Of a stretch of 64,000 nucleotides of DNA, positions 1 through 11,262 are shown piece after piece (the stretch's first letter is position 1; the number at the start of each line of letters is the position of its first letter). Under the pieces are notes generated by a model. The model did not search any database. It was given only the letters and a program-made list of their open reading frames with translations, and was not told where the DNA came from. The translations under genes and the position numbers were made by a program. Source of the DNA: Micropterix aruncella (taxonomy: Eukaryota; Arthropoda; Insecta; Lepidoptera; Micropterigidae); the NCBI GenBank assembly GCA_944548615.1, contig OX155964.1:16658653-16722652 (forward strand). The letters run 5' to 3'.

Positions 1-170
1 GGGGCAAAAAGGTGTTAGCGGTTTTAATATGATTTATATCTTTATTTTTGAAAAAAATATAAATTATGGAATTTGTATGTCTTAAAAATAATGTTTTCTA
101 CATGACTACCATCGGCTGCTTGGCCCTCTTGAAACCGAAGTCGCTAATTTTAGAAAACCCAACGAAACAT

Positions 171-905
171 TATTCTTGGAATATTTTGATTTCCCGTATA
201 ATGTTTCTTTTGAGTTGCTCCAAATTTATTGGATTATTTTCATAGACCATCGATTTCAGGACGCCCTTTATAAAAAAATACATGGAGTTATGTCTGGGCT
301 ACGTGGGAGCCATTCAATATCCCCTCCTTTTGAAAGAAGTCTTCCCGGGAACATTTCCTTCAGCAGGTGGTCTATAGACACCCTGGTATAGCATGTGGTA
401 CCATCTCGTATAGCATGGTATAGCATGTGGTATAGCATGTGGTATAGCATAGACACAGTGGTATAGCATGTGGCACCATCTTGTTGGAACCATATTCTCG
501 AGGTAACGCTTTGCAATTCTTGCAAAGCCGGGACCACGAACCCTCTTAACATGTTGCAATAATTGTGGGCTCTCATCGTCACCGCGCGCCCTCTTTCGTC
601 CTCGAAAAAGTGTGGCCCGACAACACCGTTTGCTGATATTGCAGCCCACACGACAATTTTAGGGCTGTAAAGTTGACGTTCATGCAGACGTTGGGGATTG
701 CTCTCTGACCAGAATCAACAATTTTGTTTGTTCACTTGACCATTAAGATGGAAATTCGCCTCGTTAGTGAACATCAAGTTAAAAAATCGTTGAAAAGGTC
801 GAGCCTCAGATTAACGAAGTTAAGTCGATTATTGGCATCGTCGTTCATGACGACTAAATTTCCAAGAAGCGATGCATCTAGCGATATTCGCTCCGCCTCC
901 CCGCA
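171..905 (-). pseudogene. mariner-like transposase relic, stop and frameshift
   Basis: On the minus strand this stretch reads as the catalytic half of a Tc1/mariner-superfamily transposase. Recognisable blocks in order are MFTNEANFHLNG, then FWSESNPQ, then VVWAAISANGVVGPHFFE (about 600-650), then WFQQDGATC, then SPDITPC near 290. It is dead. There is an in-frame stop just before FWSE (about 713). The position of the first catalytic Asp reads N in FTNEA, and the Asp expected after PC is replaced in PCIFL. A stop follows, and the frame then shifts to VYENNPINLEQLKRNI, which runs down to about 171. The middle is also distorted by a local tandem duplication. Family assignment rests on motif recognition and is firm at superfamily level. 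Confidence 0.85.
383..487. repeat. local tandem duplication inside the mariner relic
   Basis: Copies of a 12-base unit (GGTATAGCATGT and variants) follow one another. They are framed by a larger duplication of the segment encoding DG(A/T)TCYT. On the minus strand this adds the repeated tetrapeptide MLYH to the transposase frame right after the second catalytic Asp. It arose within the element after insertion, or in its last active ancestor. Confidence 0.8.
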
Positions 906-2916
906 ATGAGCAGATTCCGAGAAATTAAGGAATCAAATCGCCAACACTCTTTTGGCCCACCCGTTTTATATCAATAGTCTGTGTATTGTCATAAAAACAA
1001 TGAACAATTATTTTTAAAAAATCGTATATTTCGCATATTATTTAGTGTGGTAAAGCGTAAAATAGTTTCTACAAAGAGGAGTGTCGCATTCTTGACAATA
1101 TGTTTTTGTACGTGTCTGTATCTTTCTTTCGGCACATCTTCTACACAAAATATCTTTCTATATACTGAACTAATAGCACACAAACGAACCACTGCATAAG
1201 ACGGATGTTACATATGTGTACCAGGGCTCTGCATCCACCCATTCCAATATTTTTAATCACTAAATAATAAACAAAAACACACTTAACAAACACAAAATGG
1301 ATACAAATGTCGCTTTTGTACAGTATTTAATACAAAACACTAATTTGTTGCACAAATACTTGCAAAACGTTAGCAGAAACACGTGCGTCGAGAAACTCCT
1401 TAGGGATGTAAGCAAATGATCGAAAAATGAGGTTATGCGATATCTCCCGTGCTTGTTCCGAATAGAGGATACTTATCGGGACTGAGCGGTACAAATATTC
1501 ACCGTTTCAAATAGCGAAAACTGTTTTGAGTCCTGTGTTACTAATTGGTGGTACATATGTATGTGTACCCGCAGTGGCTCGTATTCCGTTTCTCGCAAGT
1601 ACCTAGATTGGGGTCTAAAAACGCGCTAAAACGACCCTTAATTTTGAAGTCACGTTTTGGTATTCCCTTCCATGGGTCCTAAATAGCACGTGCTTATGTA
1701 GAGATCATCAGGTGCTTAAATTGACGTTAAGCACCGTCGAGACCCTTTTTGGCATTCCGTTTCAACAACTGTCATGGCGGATGGGTCTTGTTCGGGGTCT
1801 TATCTAAAAACAGTCTAAAATCGATCAGTCTTCCGTCTGACAGCCGTGTAACTTGTTTTTGCTTGTGATTCCGAATACTTTTCGAGTTGCAATTTTCAAA
1901 TATGTTTGCTCAGCATTAGCTTTTAAATCGAAGATGAACGGTAATGAATATAATTTGTATAATAGTTACAAATGAATAAATGACTGAATAAATAAGAATC
2001 TCTTTATTTCACAATAAAAACAAGGTACAATGGCGGACTTATTGCTACATAATAATATTTTCCAGTCAATCGAATAAATACATTCAAATTACTCGTATTT
2101 TTATTTATCTGATATTCACAAAATAAATGTTAATTTCTAGCCGTTTTAGGTAAGGCTCTAAGGCGTAATTAATTAAATACCATTCTTGGGTTTACTACGG
2201 TCCTTGAATATTTCTCATGCGCCGATAGATACGTAAAAATGTACGTGGGATCTATTTCGCATCAGGCGTGCAGGTTGAACGTCAGATTGTCAAGAAGGCG
2301 GAAGCGTTCGCTGCGAGTTTTGGACAGACAAATTAAATAAGGATTGGTTTACAAAGTTGTGGGAGCTAAAACTGCGAAAATCAATGAAGCGACGCACGCA
2401 TTTTCGGGAAAGCCTTGTTTAATTATAAATATAAAAGAATAAAACTCGTAATTTTCGGGCATTCCATTAATAAAATCTATTTCTGAAGTATTAATTAAAC
2501 GAGTTTCCACCTTGACTTCTATTTCCACTAAACCGTCAGCCAAACAGACACGCGTTCTCTACCCCCGCTATCTTTTTTCGTTACTTCCGGCCGAATCTGA
2601 CGCCGCCATTCCGTACAATCTAATTTTTGTTTGTCTGGCGCTAGATGGCAGTAAACGCCAACCGCGCCAAATTTAAATAATACTTCCGCTATTTCATATT
2701 GATTTTTTTTAACGGTGGACAATCCAAATCAAGGGAAAACGAGGAGTTTCAAGATACTATAAATGCTAGCTACGTTTCTTATTTCGTTATAACAGAATTT
2801 GGGTAATACGCCATTCATGAATGGCCCTAAAAATAGCCTTTCTAAATAATGATAACAGGATAAATTAAGGAAACTACCTTGTTAGTGGAACTCGTAAGTG
2901 GAGCTAACTCGTAATA
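906..2916. other. no recognisable gene
   Basis: AT-rich DNA with only short open frames (the longest is about 72 codons near 981-1199, on both strands) that have no recognisable domain. The 1600-1850 part is less AT-rich and contains several near-repeats of GGGTCTAAAAAC / GGTCTTATC type, which suggests an old degenerate repeat. I see no splice-flanked exon and no structural RNA here. Confidence 0.5.
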
Positions 2917-3305
2917 GTCTAGTCAAATTTTCTGAAATACGAACTTTTAGGAGCAAATCATGTAACTTTTGGGCAAACAGTATTTTCTCTCTGATTCAAC
3001 CATTCTGAATCCGAAAATGCCGGTTGCCAAGGCGAAATCCTGACCGAAAGTGCGATATCCAAGATGGCGGTCAATATGGCCCGAAAACGGAGTTGTAAAG
3101 CCCCCCCCCCCCCCTTATGACATAGAAACGCGTCCAAAATGTCTAGATGAAGGATTTTTATCATGGGGAATGTAAAAATTTAATTTAAAAAAGCATTGGT
3201 CCGATATTTCAAGATTGCGGCCAAAATGGCGCCAGCACCATATTGCCCTATTTTGTCGTACAAACGAGCGTGACGCGTCTCGATATATGTTTTTAAACAT
3301 GAGGA
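2917..3305. repeat. dispersed repeat F, copy 1
   Basis: About 250 bases match a second copy at 35288-35548 in the same orientation. Shared landmarks in order are CGAACTTTTAG, GCAAATCATGTAACTTTTGGG, AATGCCGGTTGCC, ATCCAAGATGGCG and GTCCAAAATGTCTAGA. The segment after 3180 repeats the AAGATGGCGG/AATATGGC theme, so the unit may be a dimer. No coding potential. Element class unknown. Confidence 0.75.
3101..3114. repeat. poly(C) run, 14 bases
   Basis: Uninterrupted mononucleotide run inside repeat F. The second copy at 35.4 kb has no equivalent run, so it grew after the copies separated. Confidence 0.95.
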
Positions 3306-3765
3306 ATTAAAAAAAATACGTTTAAACAACGTTTAGTTAAACTTTAATTGAAATCTTTTCGATAATGGAACAAACAAGCGATTTCTGGCAACAAAAACTT
3401 ACAGAAACTAAAAAAAATACGGTGTTTCTCCAGAATTGAGACAGATACGTTTGCGTTTTTGAGACAGATACAGATACGTTCAGAGTTTTATGCAAATGAC
3501 ATTTTCTTTCCTGCAAATGCAGTTTTGTGAGTTACAAAACTCTTTACAGTGGCAAACAACAACTACTGGGTACGGCTTAGAAATACATAGGATTAAGCGT
3601 CATGAAACGTGGGACAGCTTGCTCTCCGTCAATTGTGTATTGCCACAATAATAGTCCATCCTCCGTCAATTGTGGCAATATTGTGTCGCAAGATGGACGG
3701 AGTGACTCACGCACAGGATGCCGGATCGGCGTGCGCTGAGGCACGCGCTGTCGTTCAACTAGTAT

Positions 3766-3812
3766 TGACGCATGCGCTGTTGCATGCGCTATGGTATTAA
3801 ACGCATGCGTCA
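3766..3812. repeat. inverted repeat around GCATGCGC motifs
   Basis: TGACGCATGCG (3766-3776) and CGCATGCGTCA (3802-3812) are exact inverted repeats. A third GCATGCGC lies between them. The surrounding 200 bases are richer in CpG than the neighbours. The core resembles the NRF-1/Erect-wing type GCGCATGCGC site, but no convincing gene starts here, so a regulatory role is conjecture. Open frames on both strands across 3577-3891 show no known domain. Confidence 0.5.
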
Positions 3813-3891
3813 GAGGAAAGCGCAATATGAGGACGAAAGCGTATGAGTGGGGACATACCTTTACATTTTCAGGTAACAAACATATTTGCAA

Positions 3892-4641
3892 AATGTAAAG
3901 ATAGCTTTAAAAGAACGCTTTTTAAATACGCTTTGTCACATTCAAGTAGGGAAAACCTTTTTCTTTCTCAGGTCATTTGTTCTATACATTTCGTTGGCCA
4001 CTGCCACTTGTACCACTATTTAGTTCCGGTTTATTAAAGCAAGTCTTCAACAAATGGTGAAATTCTACTATGTACATTCCACATAGTTTACATATGTATA
4101 GTACCATAATCCATGTATTATAATCTACTTTGTGAAATTATTCTATGTTCCATCTGTCATCCTAATCGATTGCCACCGTTTAAATTGCGAAATTTCACAT
4201 TCACAGGAATAAAACCCACTACAGGTATAAAATCCACTACCTCTGGTTGATCGTACCACTTAGGGCCAAGGTCCAGGCGACCAGTCTCTACATAGACCTC
4301 AAACTTTTAATAAATCGCGTGATAGATTAAAGGCGATTAAAAACATCAATATTTTCAAGAGTGAATACGGGTGTATCTGCACGACATTTTAACATATTGT
4401 GAAAACAGCATCACACCTACCAATTTAATTTAATGTACCTTTTTTCTAAAAATTGTATATTGCTATGTTATAGTCTTTGTTTTTATTAATTGGAAAGTTT
4501 GGAGTAATTTACTTTACATGATCTTTGTAAAATTGATTAACCAATTAAACATTAATTTTAATGTCATTCTTATGAAATTGTAATGGTTGTAATGGGAATA
4601 AATACTCTTTATCTTTTTTTAAATCTTTATTTGGATCTAGT
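3892..4641. other. no recognisable gene
   Basis: Unique-looking AT-rich DNA with no frame or repeat that I can identify. Its right edge is the target site of the retrotransposon fragment that follows. Confidence 0.5.
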
Positions 4642-5076
4642 TACATAGAGAGTACATTTACAGAAGAAAACCAAGGCCCTACTTGACATGAGCAAGAAGA
4701 ACCTTGGAACCACTATCGGTCTGCTCACCGTACACACGACCCTTAGAGCTCATCTATTCAACCTTGGTTTGACTGAGAGCAAGGATTGCCGAATATGTGG
4801 CGAGGAACCTGAAGACAGCATACACATTGTTGGTCGCTGTCCAGGGCTCGCCGCCAAAAGACACAGTTTACTAGGACGAGCCTTTCTCGAACCCAGCGAT
4901 CTGCCCAACTTGAAGGTCAGTGACCTACTTGGACTGGTAAGAAGTACCGGGCTACTAGCTGACCACTGACCTAATCACACAGTGGGTAGTTACAAAAGAC
5001 CTTACAAATCTAGGTGACATCAAGGGCTGGAAACAAGCCCCCCACTCCATCTACTACTACTACTACATAGAGAGTA
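4642..5076 (+). mobile_element. 5'-truncated non-LTR retrotransposon with 13-bp TSD
   Basis: TACATAGAGAGTA occurs at 4642-4654 and again at 5064-5076. Between them lie only the last part of a retrotransposon ORF2 and a short 3' region ending in a (CTA)n-type simple tail. A 5' truncation, a simple-repeat tail and a direct target duplication together are the signature of target-primed reverse transcription. Removing the insert restores one continuous flank (…GGATCTAGT-TSD-TCTCTTCG…). Confidence 0.9.
4658..4969 (+). pseudogene. C-terminal end of non-LTR retrotransposon ORF2
   Basis: About 103 codons are open up to the stop at 4969. The block LGTTIGLLTVHTTLRAHL precedes a cysteine/histidine cluster, CRICGEEPEDSIHIVGRCPG (C-x2-C…H-x4-C). 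This is typical of the C terminus of Jockey/R1-type insect non-LTR retrotransposons, downstream of reverse transcriptase. The endonuclease, RT and ORF1 are all absent because of 5' truncation at 4655. The remaining frame has no internal stop, so the insertion is fairly young. Confidence 0.85.
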
Positions 5077-5938
5077 TCTCTTCGTAGTAAAACAAGTAGG
5101 TAAAAGGCAAATTACCGTTTCCATGTCATCATTATCGTTGTGGTTGAAACCTATGTAAAATAAAAATAATAATAATATTTAGATTGTTAAATTTCATGTT
5201 ACTTTCATACTCTTTTAGCAATTCTTTAAAATATAATAATTTTAAGCACCCGATGTTCTTCTTATTTAATGCTAGATAACTAACGATCCTGAACTTCAAT
5301 GTTAAGCTGACCATTATAATTTTTGACGATCATTTTTTAAATGTGTTTTTATTAAGATTTTATTATAGTTTTGGTTCTTTTATATTATACATAAGATTTA
5401 TAGGTTTATAGGAAATATGAGATATACTTTAAAGATAGTAATTACAAAAATTAATATTTATTTACCTTTTATGTACTACGAGTAAATCACAAATCTCAAA
5501 TGGCATATGTTTCCTTGAGATCAATAAGACACATATAGTTACAATGACTGAATTAGGAGGTATGGTTAATAAACTTGGTTTTTTTCTTTGCTATTAAATA
5601 TATAATTAAATTGTAAAACCTACAAATGAACGTTAATTATCAATTTACTTAGATTATTTAGCGCAGTAGAGCAGCAAGTACAGGTGTAAAAATTACACAT
5701 AGGCTAACCATTCCTCAAACTGATGAGTATGCAGTAGGTATCTCTAATACAAAATTACGTACTGACTAACTGCGACTACCACTTTTGCGCGAAACCGCGA
5801 ATGTGTAGGTTGAACAATTAGAAAGGGAGAGGGAGTTACTCGTAATTATAGGGTGCTCGTCGTTTTGACGAACGTTTACTTTCTAGGGTTAATGGGGCAA
5901 GCATGTTTCGATAATAAATATTTTGAGTGCGTATAATG
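5077..5938. other. no recognisable gene
   Basis: AT-rich DNA with no conserved frame, repeat copy or RNA gene that I can identify. Confidence 0.5.
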
Positions 5939-6000
5939 CAGTGGTTTTCAATCTTTCCTTGGTGATTTGAGACTTTTAGTCGATTCTAGCCACTCCGGCA
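5939..6000. mobile_element. solitary hAT-like terminus (weak)
   Basis: CAGTGGTTTTCAATCTTTCC looks like the left end of a hAT element (CAGTGGTT…CAA). The preceding 8 bases, GTATAATG, are not found again beside a matching right end, so this is at most a truncated relic. Confidence 0.35.
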
Positions 6001-6039
6001 CACGGGCGGGTTTGAAGGGCGGGTAATAATAGTTGGGGA

Positions 6040-6655
6040 GCCAGCGACAAAAAAGTGCAAGGGTTTTGTAAAAACTGATACTTCCAGATCAAACAGTATT
6101 TGAGCTATACGATCCCGGGATAGAGTCAGCAGGCCAGACTCCGGGACACCTGGCGCTGACGTAGGTACTAGGAAATGGTGTAATTTTATTTAATACCCCA
6201 AAGTATTTTGGAAAAGCTGAAAATTCATCAGTAGGCAGTAGATGCAATAAAGAACTCGAAACATTACTTCACACATGTCCCAAAAATGAAGTCCCTGCAA
6301 ATACGCCGGTACGTATTTGTCGGTACCTATTACGCATCGGTGTAATGTGCCGCGCAATATAAAGGGCTTAATTTTTGTGACATGTATGGAGTAATGCTAA
6401 CGCCGCGCATTCTATTGTTAAGCAGTCTGGCCATTTGTTTCAAGTTCTGTACTTCGTCCACTGCCTAATAATGGATTTTCAGCTTTTTCAAAACACTTTG
6501 GTGGTACTAATTAAAATTACACCTTTCCTAGTACGTCGGCGCCAGGTGTCCCGGAGTCTGGCCTGCTGATTCTACCGCAGCATTCTATGGCCAAAATACT
6601 ATCTGATCTGAAAGTATCAGCTTTTACAAAACTCTTGCTTTTTTTTTCGCGGTGC
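6040..6655. repeat. foldback element with ~200-bp arms
   Basis: Left arm 6040-6242 and right arm 6459-6655 are imperfect inverted repeats. Shared landmarks are GCCAGGTGTCCCGGAGTCTG in the right arm against its complement near 6140, the GGCCTGCTGA block, and TTTTCAGCTTTT at the inner edge. A central ~215-base spacer carries no coding frame. A related copy lacking most of the left arm lies at 35615-35985. Probably a non-autonomous MITE; the superfamily is not evident because clean termini and a TSD were not found. Confidence 0.8.
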
Positions 6656-7681
6656 TTCTTGTACTATAAAAAGCCCGTCATTAGCATCGCGATCGATTAA
6701 AATAAAAACTACCAATTTTATATAGAGATATTGCACCTTCCATCAATTTTTCACTAAATATAGTTATTTAACTAGAAATTCGCTCTGGACTTTATAAGAT
6801 CGTACTAAAAAAGCTAACTATACCAGATTGTAACATGCAAAGTCAGCAGGAATAATAACGATCACACTCGTTTTTTAATTGGCGAAGAAACTTTGTAATA
6901 TAAATATAAAATATTATATAGTATTATATAAATAAAATATATAAATTAAACATAAAATATACCAATGTATATTTTATGAGAAAAAATAAATTAATGGAAT
7001 TTTTAATAAAAAAAATAAAAACCTAACTATTTCCAATCGTTGCAAAACCATATTTTTTTCCCGCTGAAGTCTAATTTATGGTACATTTGTTTTGTAAATA
7101 TATGACATCTATAACTATAGAAATGTATAAATATAAACGTTATTAACTGCCTTAGAGACACCGTTTTCGAGTATACATCTTTCCTTGTATAATGGAACAT
7201 GGAAATATCGCCGTTATTAATTTACGCCTTTCATTTCATCACATAGGATATTTCTTATTTCGCTCTTGCATACTTATATTACTAATAAATTTATTAAGAT
7301 GCTCAAATAAATTCATTACGAAAGTCAATTTTCAGTCAAAGTCATATTTTTATTAAAAAAATAAACTTTTAAAATTTTTAAATAAAAAAATGTTTACGAA
7401 AAAAAGTATGTTTTTAATTTGTTTTTCACACAATTGTTTATCAAAAGTTGCTTATTTGCTCGTACTGATTCACTCACTTCGATGATGCCGGTTAATGAAG
7501 ACTCACCTTGTATATATTTAAAATATTCCAATTTTTAAAAAGTCTGCTAAAAATCATGTTCCTCAAAATATTTAGGTTCAGTATCAGTATCGTCCTTGAT
7601 CGCGTTTTTAAACTGAACATCAATCAATATTTTTGTCCCGTCAAATCTTTGACAACCGCTGAGATATGAAGTCCAAGTGGG
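6656..7681. other. AT-rich, no recognisable gene
   Basis: Very AT-rich with many A/T runs and no coding frame. It could be ordinary intergenic DNA or a decayed element. Confidence 0.5.
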
Positions 7682-7915
7682 TTATAATAATATTATTGTC
7701 CATAGACGCCTCCTGGGCGCTTTGCTAGCTCCGACGGCCTCGGCTGGAGCTGTAACTGGTTCAACAACTTTGCCAACCGAGCAAATATTACGTGGCAACC
7801 TAGCTGGTAATAGCTTTCTCTTGCTTATTTCGGCAAAGTGGGTTATACTCTGAAACAAAGGTAACTGCTGGCACGTAAACGCGGAAACTTTGCGGATGAG
7901 AGAGAATGCCGCCAT
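7682..7915 (-). CDS. 77-aa frame with mitochondrial-leader-like N terminus (weak)
   Basis: The frame starts at the ATG at 7913-7915 and ends TIILL-stop. The first ~45 residues (MAAFSLIRKVSAFTCQQLPL…KRKLLPARLPRNICSV) lack acidic residues except at HFAEI and are rich in Arg, Lys, Ser and Leu, as in a mitochondrial presequence. The next part is Pro/Ala-rich (VVEPVTAPAEAVG). I do not recognise the protein. It could be a small nuclear-encoded mitochondrial protein, a first exon, a processed pseudogene or chance. Codon content is more GC-rich than the flanks, which mildly supports coding. Confidence 0.35.
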   Translation of the reverse strand: MAAFSLIRKVSAFTCQQLPLFQSITHFAEISKRKLLPARLPRNICSVGKVVEPVTAPAEAVGASKAPRRRLWTIILL

Positions 7916-7970
7916 AATAGCGGTTAATTTATTAAAAGCTTATATACATAGACCGGAAGAAGTAAATTGC

Positions 7971-8038
7971 AAAAGCCTATTGGCACAAGCAGAACACTGC
8001 TTGTGCCCTACAGGCTTTTGTGCAACGCTCTAGCGTTG
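7971..8038. repeat. two adjacent hairpins
   Basis: The arm at 7971-7992 pairs with 7997-8019 across a 4-base loop; the stem core is GGCACAAGCAG / CTGCTTGTGCC. A second small stem, CAACGCT (8023-8029) with AGCGTTG (8032-8038), follows. They lie just upstream of the ATG of the minus-strand frame at 7682-7915, which could be coincidence. No microRNA or terminator identity is evident. Confidence 0.6.
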
Positions 8039-8280
8039 TGGCATTTGTAGTGCATAAGTCATCCCCATATTCTATCACAGCAAAATGTTATAGAATTTTT
8101 AAACTATACATATGAGCCGTATGAGATACCGTGTAAAATTCTAATACGGTGTGAAAATTTAATATCAGCACTATTCTGCAATATATTTAACATGTGCGTA
8201 AAGGATACATACCTATATATCCTACAGCATTCAAAAATTAAGATTATGTCCTGAAACACAAAGGCAGCAAAGTAGATATT

Positions 8281-8588
8281 GGGCCCTATTGCGTTTCTTT
8301 GCGACCTAAAACTGAAATTAGTTCAAGCGGACGAGATAGAGCAATACGTTAGAACGGAATATGAAACGAGCGATTGTCGATAAAAACTACCTGTCGAACT
8401 TATACTCGTCCGAATAAATTTGAACACATTTCGTGCGTTGTTAAATTCAGATGTTTTATATTTGATGGGTAGTTTTAATGCGAAAAAGTGACAACCGTTC
8501 ATTTCACATTCCGCTCTAGCGTATTGCCCTGTCTCGTTCACACGAACTAATTTCCGATTTTAGTTTACAAATAAACGCAATCGAGCCC
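8281..8588. mobile_element. MITE family M, copy 1 (308 bp)
   Basis: It starts GGGCCCTATTGCGTTTCTTT and ends in the complement of GGGCTCGATTGCG, giving terminal inverted repeats of about 45 bases. ATT sits on both sides (8278-8280 and 8589-8591), a 3-bp target duplication. Copy 2 at 36748-37016 has the same internal landmarks (ACTTATACTCGTCCGAATAAA, CGCTCTAGCGTATTGCCCTG). No coding frame. A 3-bp duplication fits PIF/Harbinger-like elements best, but the sequence is not their usual TWA, so the superfamily is left open. Confidence 0.85.
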
Positions 8589-8631
8589 ATTGTATTGTTA
8601 AAAATCCGATTGTCAAATTAAAGCTTTGTTA

Positions 8632-9958
8632 TGCAAGAATTATCGCAGTATTAGCCTTCTTTCAATATAGTCGGCAAATTATTTACGAAAATCATACAGT
8701 CGAGGCTACAAAAACATCGAGAACAAACGAGCCGAGAGGAGGAAGCAGGATTAGACCACATCGAGAATGCATTGATCAGATATTTGCTCTTCCTCAGCTA
8801 ACGGAAGAAAGAATACGGTGCGGCAAACGAACAATCGTCGTATTCACAGAGTTTAAATCCGCCTTCGATTGCATCGATTGGAACAGCTTATGGAGTGCCT
8901 TGGAGACAGAACACGTGCCACCAAAACTCATTAAACTTCTCCAATCATCGTACGATGGCTTAAGCAGCAGCGTTCGAATCCGTAACGATTTGTCTGAGGG
9001 ATTCCCGATTCAAACTGGTGTTCGACAAGGAGATGTCGCATCGCCGCTACTTTTTAACGTGGTGATCGACACGATTATGCGGAGAGCATTCGACGGTCGA
9101 CGCGGAGTTAGATACGACGAATCAAACTTCATAACCGATTTGATGTTCGCCGATGAGAGCGTCGTTTTCGCTGACACGGATGCCGAAGCAACGGACATTT
9201 TATGCGACATATCCGGAATTGCTCAATCATATGGATTAAAAATCAATGCGGATAAGACCAAAGTGCTCACTACGTACGGTTCGAAGGCCGGCGTTTACCT
9301 TGATGGAACCCAAATCGAACAGGTCCCACAATTCAATTATTTATGAACGTTGGTTACGGAAAAGAAAGTGGCATCGACGGCCGATGTCCATAGCCGGATC
9401 GGTCAGGCAACAGCAATATTCGCCTCGCTCAAGTGGTGCATATGGAAGCGAACGAATATTACCATCAAAACCAAAGTACGACTATACCGAACGTTTGTTT
9501 TCTTCTTTATGGATCGAAAACGTGGACGTTACTACAATCGGACCTCAAAAAGTTCGAAGTCTTCCAAATACGATGCTTGAGGCAGATTCTCGGTGGCTCA
9601 CTCCGCGACCGAATTCGAAACGAGGCCATTAGAGAAAGATGCGATCTACTAACAACGAAGAAGAAGTACAAAAACGTCGACTACGATGGTTCGGCCATGT
9701 TTGCCGAATGAACGATAATCACTTGCCACGTAAACTTCTTTGGCGAGACCGTCCGACAGCATGGAGAATTCAGCGGTCGGCACCGAAGAAAACCTTGCTA
9801 AATAACATGAAAGACGACCTTAAGAATCAACGATTATCGGCAAGGGATGCTCGAGACGTGACAAAAAATCATCAAGAATGGAAGCGAATCGTGAATGGAG
9901 TACGAGATCCAGCGGCACCGACAGCAGCGTATTGGCTGCGAGGGCGACCCCCTTCCCA
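8632..9958 (+). pseudogene. non-LTR endonuclease/RT relic (RTE-like), frameshifted
   Basis: Reading in order across frame changes: CKNYRSISLLSI, TKIIQSRLQKHREQT, ECIDQIFALPQLTEERI, FTEFKSAFDCIDW (RT motif A), VRQGDVASPLLFNVVID (motif B), FADESVVFADT (motif C) and INADKTKVL. The C-terminal half is KFEVFQ…RCLRQILGGSL, then RRLRWFGHVCRMNDNHLPRKLLW and ending near YWLRGRPPSQP. Frame breaks occur near 8665, 8750, 9344 and 9580-9650. Both catalytic acids look altered: motif A reads TEF where VDF/IDF is usual, and motif C reads ADE instead of ADD. It is a dead copy lacking the endonuclease. The exact clade is uncertain. Confidence 0.88.
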
Positions 9959-9960
9959 AC

Positions 9961-11262
9961 CGATTTCAAAAAATATTTTTTTATTTGAAAGGATATACCT
10001 ACTTACAGATTGGTCCCATTTTTATCAAAATCCTGTTCGGATGATGGGATCCATGAGGAATTGAGGGAACTCCTCAAATATTATCATATGGAGTTGAAAA
10101 TGTACATTATGATTCAATTCCGATGACAATGTATTATTATTTTTATGGTAAGCATAACCTGATTCTACACCCTGGGTTGGGTTGGCTCCCGACGAGGGGA
10201 CTCCTCATCGGTAAACAGTACAGACACGGAGTTTAGTATACTCATTCAGTTATGATAGTCCGTTCTAAGTTTCACCATGACATGGCTGCTGCACATAAAA
10301 AAAAAGTCGTTTTTTTTTTGTTAAAATTTTGTGTATTTTCAAATTTTCAATAAAAAAAAATTTTTAAATCAGAGGAACAGGGGATTCCTCAACGGTCAAC
10401 AGCACATACACAAAATTTTATATACGCATTCAATTATGGTAGCCCGTTCTTTCATTTTAGTAAAAGCTTGTTTTTAAAAATGCTTTTTACTATTAATCTT
10501 ATTAAATGCTTGAATTTGCGGCGTCATCGCATGGTGTTTCATTATTGCTGCGACACTACCTCTTTCGTAAGAAGGGCTCCATACATCCATTAAATGAAAT
10601 AAAATTGTCATAACCCATCATTTTTAACTAACTTCAAAAAAAAGGAGAAGGTTATGAATTCGGTTGTATTTTTTTTAATGTTAGTTACATGAGAACTCTG
10701 CCATTTATGAACCGATTTGGAAAATTCTTTTTTCATTTGATAGGATATACTTTCAGATTGGTCCCATTTTATCAAAATCCTGTTTTGATGATGGGACCCA
10801 TGAGGAATTGATGGAACTCCTCAAATATGAAGTTGAAAATTTAAATGTTAGTTTAATTCCGATGACAATGCAGATTTTATGGTAAGCATGACCTGATTCT
10901 ACATCCTGGGTTGGCTCCCGACGAGGGACTCCTCAACGGTCTACAGTACATACACGAAATTTTATATAATCATTCAGTTATGATAGCCCGTTCTAAGTTT
11001 CACCGTAAAATGGCTGCTGCACCCAGGGTTGGCTCCCAACGAGGGAACTCCTTAACGGTCATCAGCACAGACACGAAATTTTGTATATGCATTCAATTAC
11101 GACAGCCCGTTCTAAGTTTCACCAAAACAGGACTGCGGGTTGGCTTTCACGAGGGAACTCCTCAACGGTCAATAGCACAGACACAAAATTGTGTATACTC
11201 ATTCAATTATGATAGCCCGTTCTAAGTATCACCATGACATGGCTGCTGCACTTTCCAAGAAT
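9961..11262 (+). repeat. dispersed repeat D, block 1, with ~115-bp units
   Basis: It contains a ~350-base core (TTCAAAAAAAAGGAG…, GGTCCCATTTTATCAAAATC, TGAGGAATTGA) and several copies of a ~110-115-base unit. Unit landmarks are GGTTGGCTCCCGACGAGGG, CTCCTCAACGGTC, GATAGCCCGTTCTAAGTTTC and ATGGCTGCTGCAC. Full or partial units start near 10185, 10378, 10908, 11028 and 11135. Blocks with the same core and units lie at 49555-49990 and 50441-51335. I recognise the core as a repeat common in Lepidoptera. No open frame is maintained. Confidence 0.8.

Noticed and set aside
3766..3812. NRF-1/Erect-wing promoter
   Set aside because: The GCATGCGC motifs and inverted repeat are real, but no supported gene start lies nearby, so a promoter call is not justified.
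9010..9210. 66-codon minus frame inside the RT relic
   Set aside because: Antisense shadow of RT motifs B and C.
10185..11250. CRISPR-like spaced repeats
   Set aside because: Units are ~115 bp, imperfect and continuous, without short constant repeats and unique spacers, and the DNA is eukaryotic. The same applies to repeat C.
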